Positions 60,175 through 64,000 of a stretch of DNA of 64,000 nt are shown piece by piece. Every line of letters begins with the position of its first letter. The stretch's first letter is position 1. This stretch comes from Ascaris suum (taxonomy: Eukaryota; Nematoda; Chromadorea; Rhabditida; Ascarididae): positions 12,157,484 through 12,221,483 of the forward strand of contig CM024174.1 of assembly GCA_013433145.1 (NCBI GenBank), given 5' to 3'. The position numbers and the translations under genes were made by a program. Below the pieces are notes generated by a model, which did not search any database, had not been told where the DNA came from, and saw only the letters and a list, made by a program, of their open reading frames with translations.

Positions 60175-60315
60175 AAATTTTCCATTTTTCGCTTCGATAT
60201 ATTATTTTCTAAAAGTGAATGAAATGTTTTATTGCCTTCTTGATACGGACTGTTGATGGTGATTTGGTTTTTTTTTTGTAGTTTTATTTACTTTATTTAA
60301 TTAATTATTTGTTCC

Positions 60316-60316
60316 T

Positions 60317-60371
<55 letters not shown>

Positions 60372-60372
60372 T
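60316..60372. repeat. (TTTA)n microsatellite upstream of the ABCD4-type gene
   Basis: Fourteen units of TTTA/ATTT, about 275 bp before the predicted start codon. A shorter ATTT run recurs at 60568-60583 next to the acceptor. Confidence 0.95.
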
Positions 60373-60425
60373 TCGTTTATTTGTTCATTTTTTGCACAGC
60401 GCTTTTATTCTGAAGTATTTGGTGA

Positions 60426-63372
<2,947 letters not shown>

Positions 63373-64000
63373 TAGCGAGTTGTTTCATAGTAGATATAGA
63401 TTTACTGTGATTATGTGCTTAGCTGTTGAGGTTGCAGGTACTGTTAAATGTTAAAAATTAAGAACTAGGCAGTATGCCTCGAATCTTTACTGGTGTGGTG
63501 TTAGAGAGCGATATGGTCAAGGGCCCACTAAATGATTGTGTTCTGTAGGATGTCATGTTTTTTTTAAATTCATGTTTGCGGAAGCATTGCTGAATATTTT
63601 CAATGAAGTAATATTTGGAAATTTAATACTGTATTAGATGCTTAATGAGAAGCTCTAGTGAAATCTTTTTGGTGGAGAAAGTGGGTAAGAGAACAAGAAG
63701 AAGGGGTGAGTGCTGGTGTTCTGCGATCTTTTGGTTGAAAACGATGACTACTAATTGTTTAATTTACATATTCGAAGCACCTGTTGTTTTGAAGAGAATA
63801 GGACAGTAGTTGTTGGGACTGCAGTACGGGAGTTACCTGAAGTATGTCAATAAATTTGAGGTCTTTCATCTTCGGCTGAGCTGAAGTCGTGTTTTAATTG
63901 CGTTTTCTTATCATTTGACCAAGACTAAATGTTTGTATTTCAATTGCAGATGTTTTTCTTCACCTATGGAATAGCACTGTGATAAACTTGTTGTGATGTT

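Noticed and set aside
63949..64000. Possible fifth exon of the ABCD4-type gene after TTGCAG
   Set aside because: In the required phase it reads CFSSPME and then TAG, and lacks the expected TGW segment. The next exon more likely lies beyond the window.

Overview
This window looks like nuclear DNA of a nematode. It is strongly AT-rich. The introns end in the nematode-type TTTTCAG or TTTGCAG acceptor, and exons are short and separated by introns of about 0.5-2.4 kb. One gene encodes a nematode-style neuropeptide GPCR. I see no operon-like bacterial layout, CRISPR array, rRNA or intact tRNA. Long (TA)n arrays and sparse coding point to a relatively large, gene-poor genome. I cannot name the species.

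Only two genes can be assembled exon by exon and assigned to a family with confidence. At the left, on the minus strand (2775-11069), is a complete six-exon class A GPCR of 389 residues, closest in style to the FMRFamide-peptide receptor-like receptors. All five of its introns are phase 2. At the right edge, on the plus strand (60648 to beyond 64000), are the first four coding exons of an ABCD4-type half ABC transporter, cut off by the window end.

Between them lie about 48 kb with weaker signals. Two retroelement relics can be recognised: a Penelope-like/YVDD reverse transcriptase with a frame break and a D-to-N change at a catalytic position (about 36333-37317), and the C-terminal tail of a non-LTR retrotransposon polyprotein (about 21291-21500). 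Several small coding candidates are supported by splice signals or by unusually long open frames but have no recognised family. They include a 189-codon ORF antisense inside GPCR intron 4, a two-exon 78-residue protein (41820-42438), a decayed signal-peptide gene with two in-frame stops (51052-51957), a frame-shifted ORF (52298-52640), a membrane-protein exon (25945-26190) and several isolated terminal exons.

The rest is AT-rich intergenic or intronic sequence. It carries four (TA)n arrays, one (TTTA)n array, small tandem repeats and two perfect hairpins with 8-nt loops. I found no convincing evidence of a new multi-gene system. The most useful leads are the GPCR gene with a TA array pressed against a splice site, the nested 189-aa ORF, and the two decayed genes at 51-52.6 kb.
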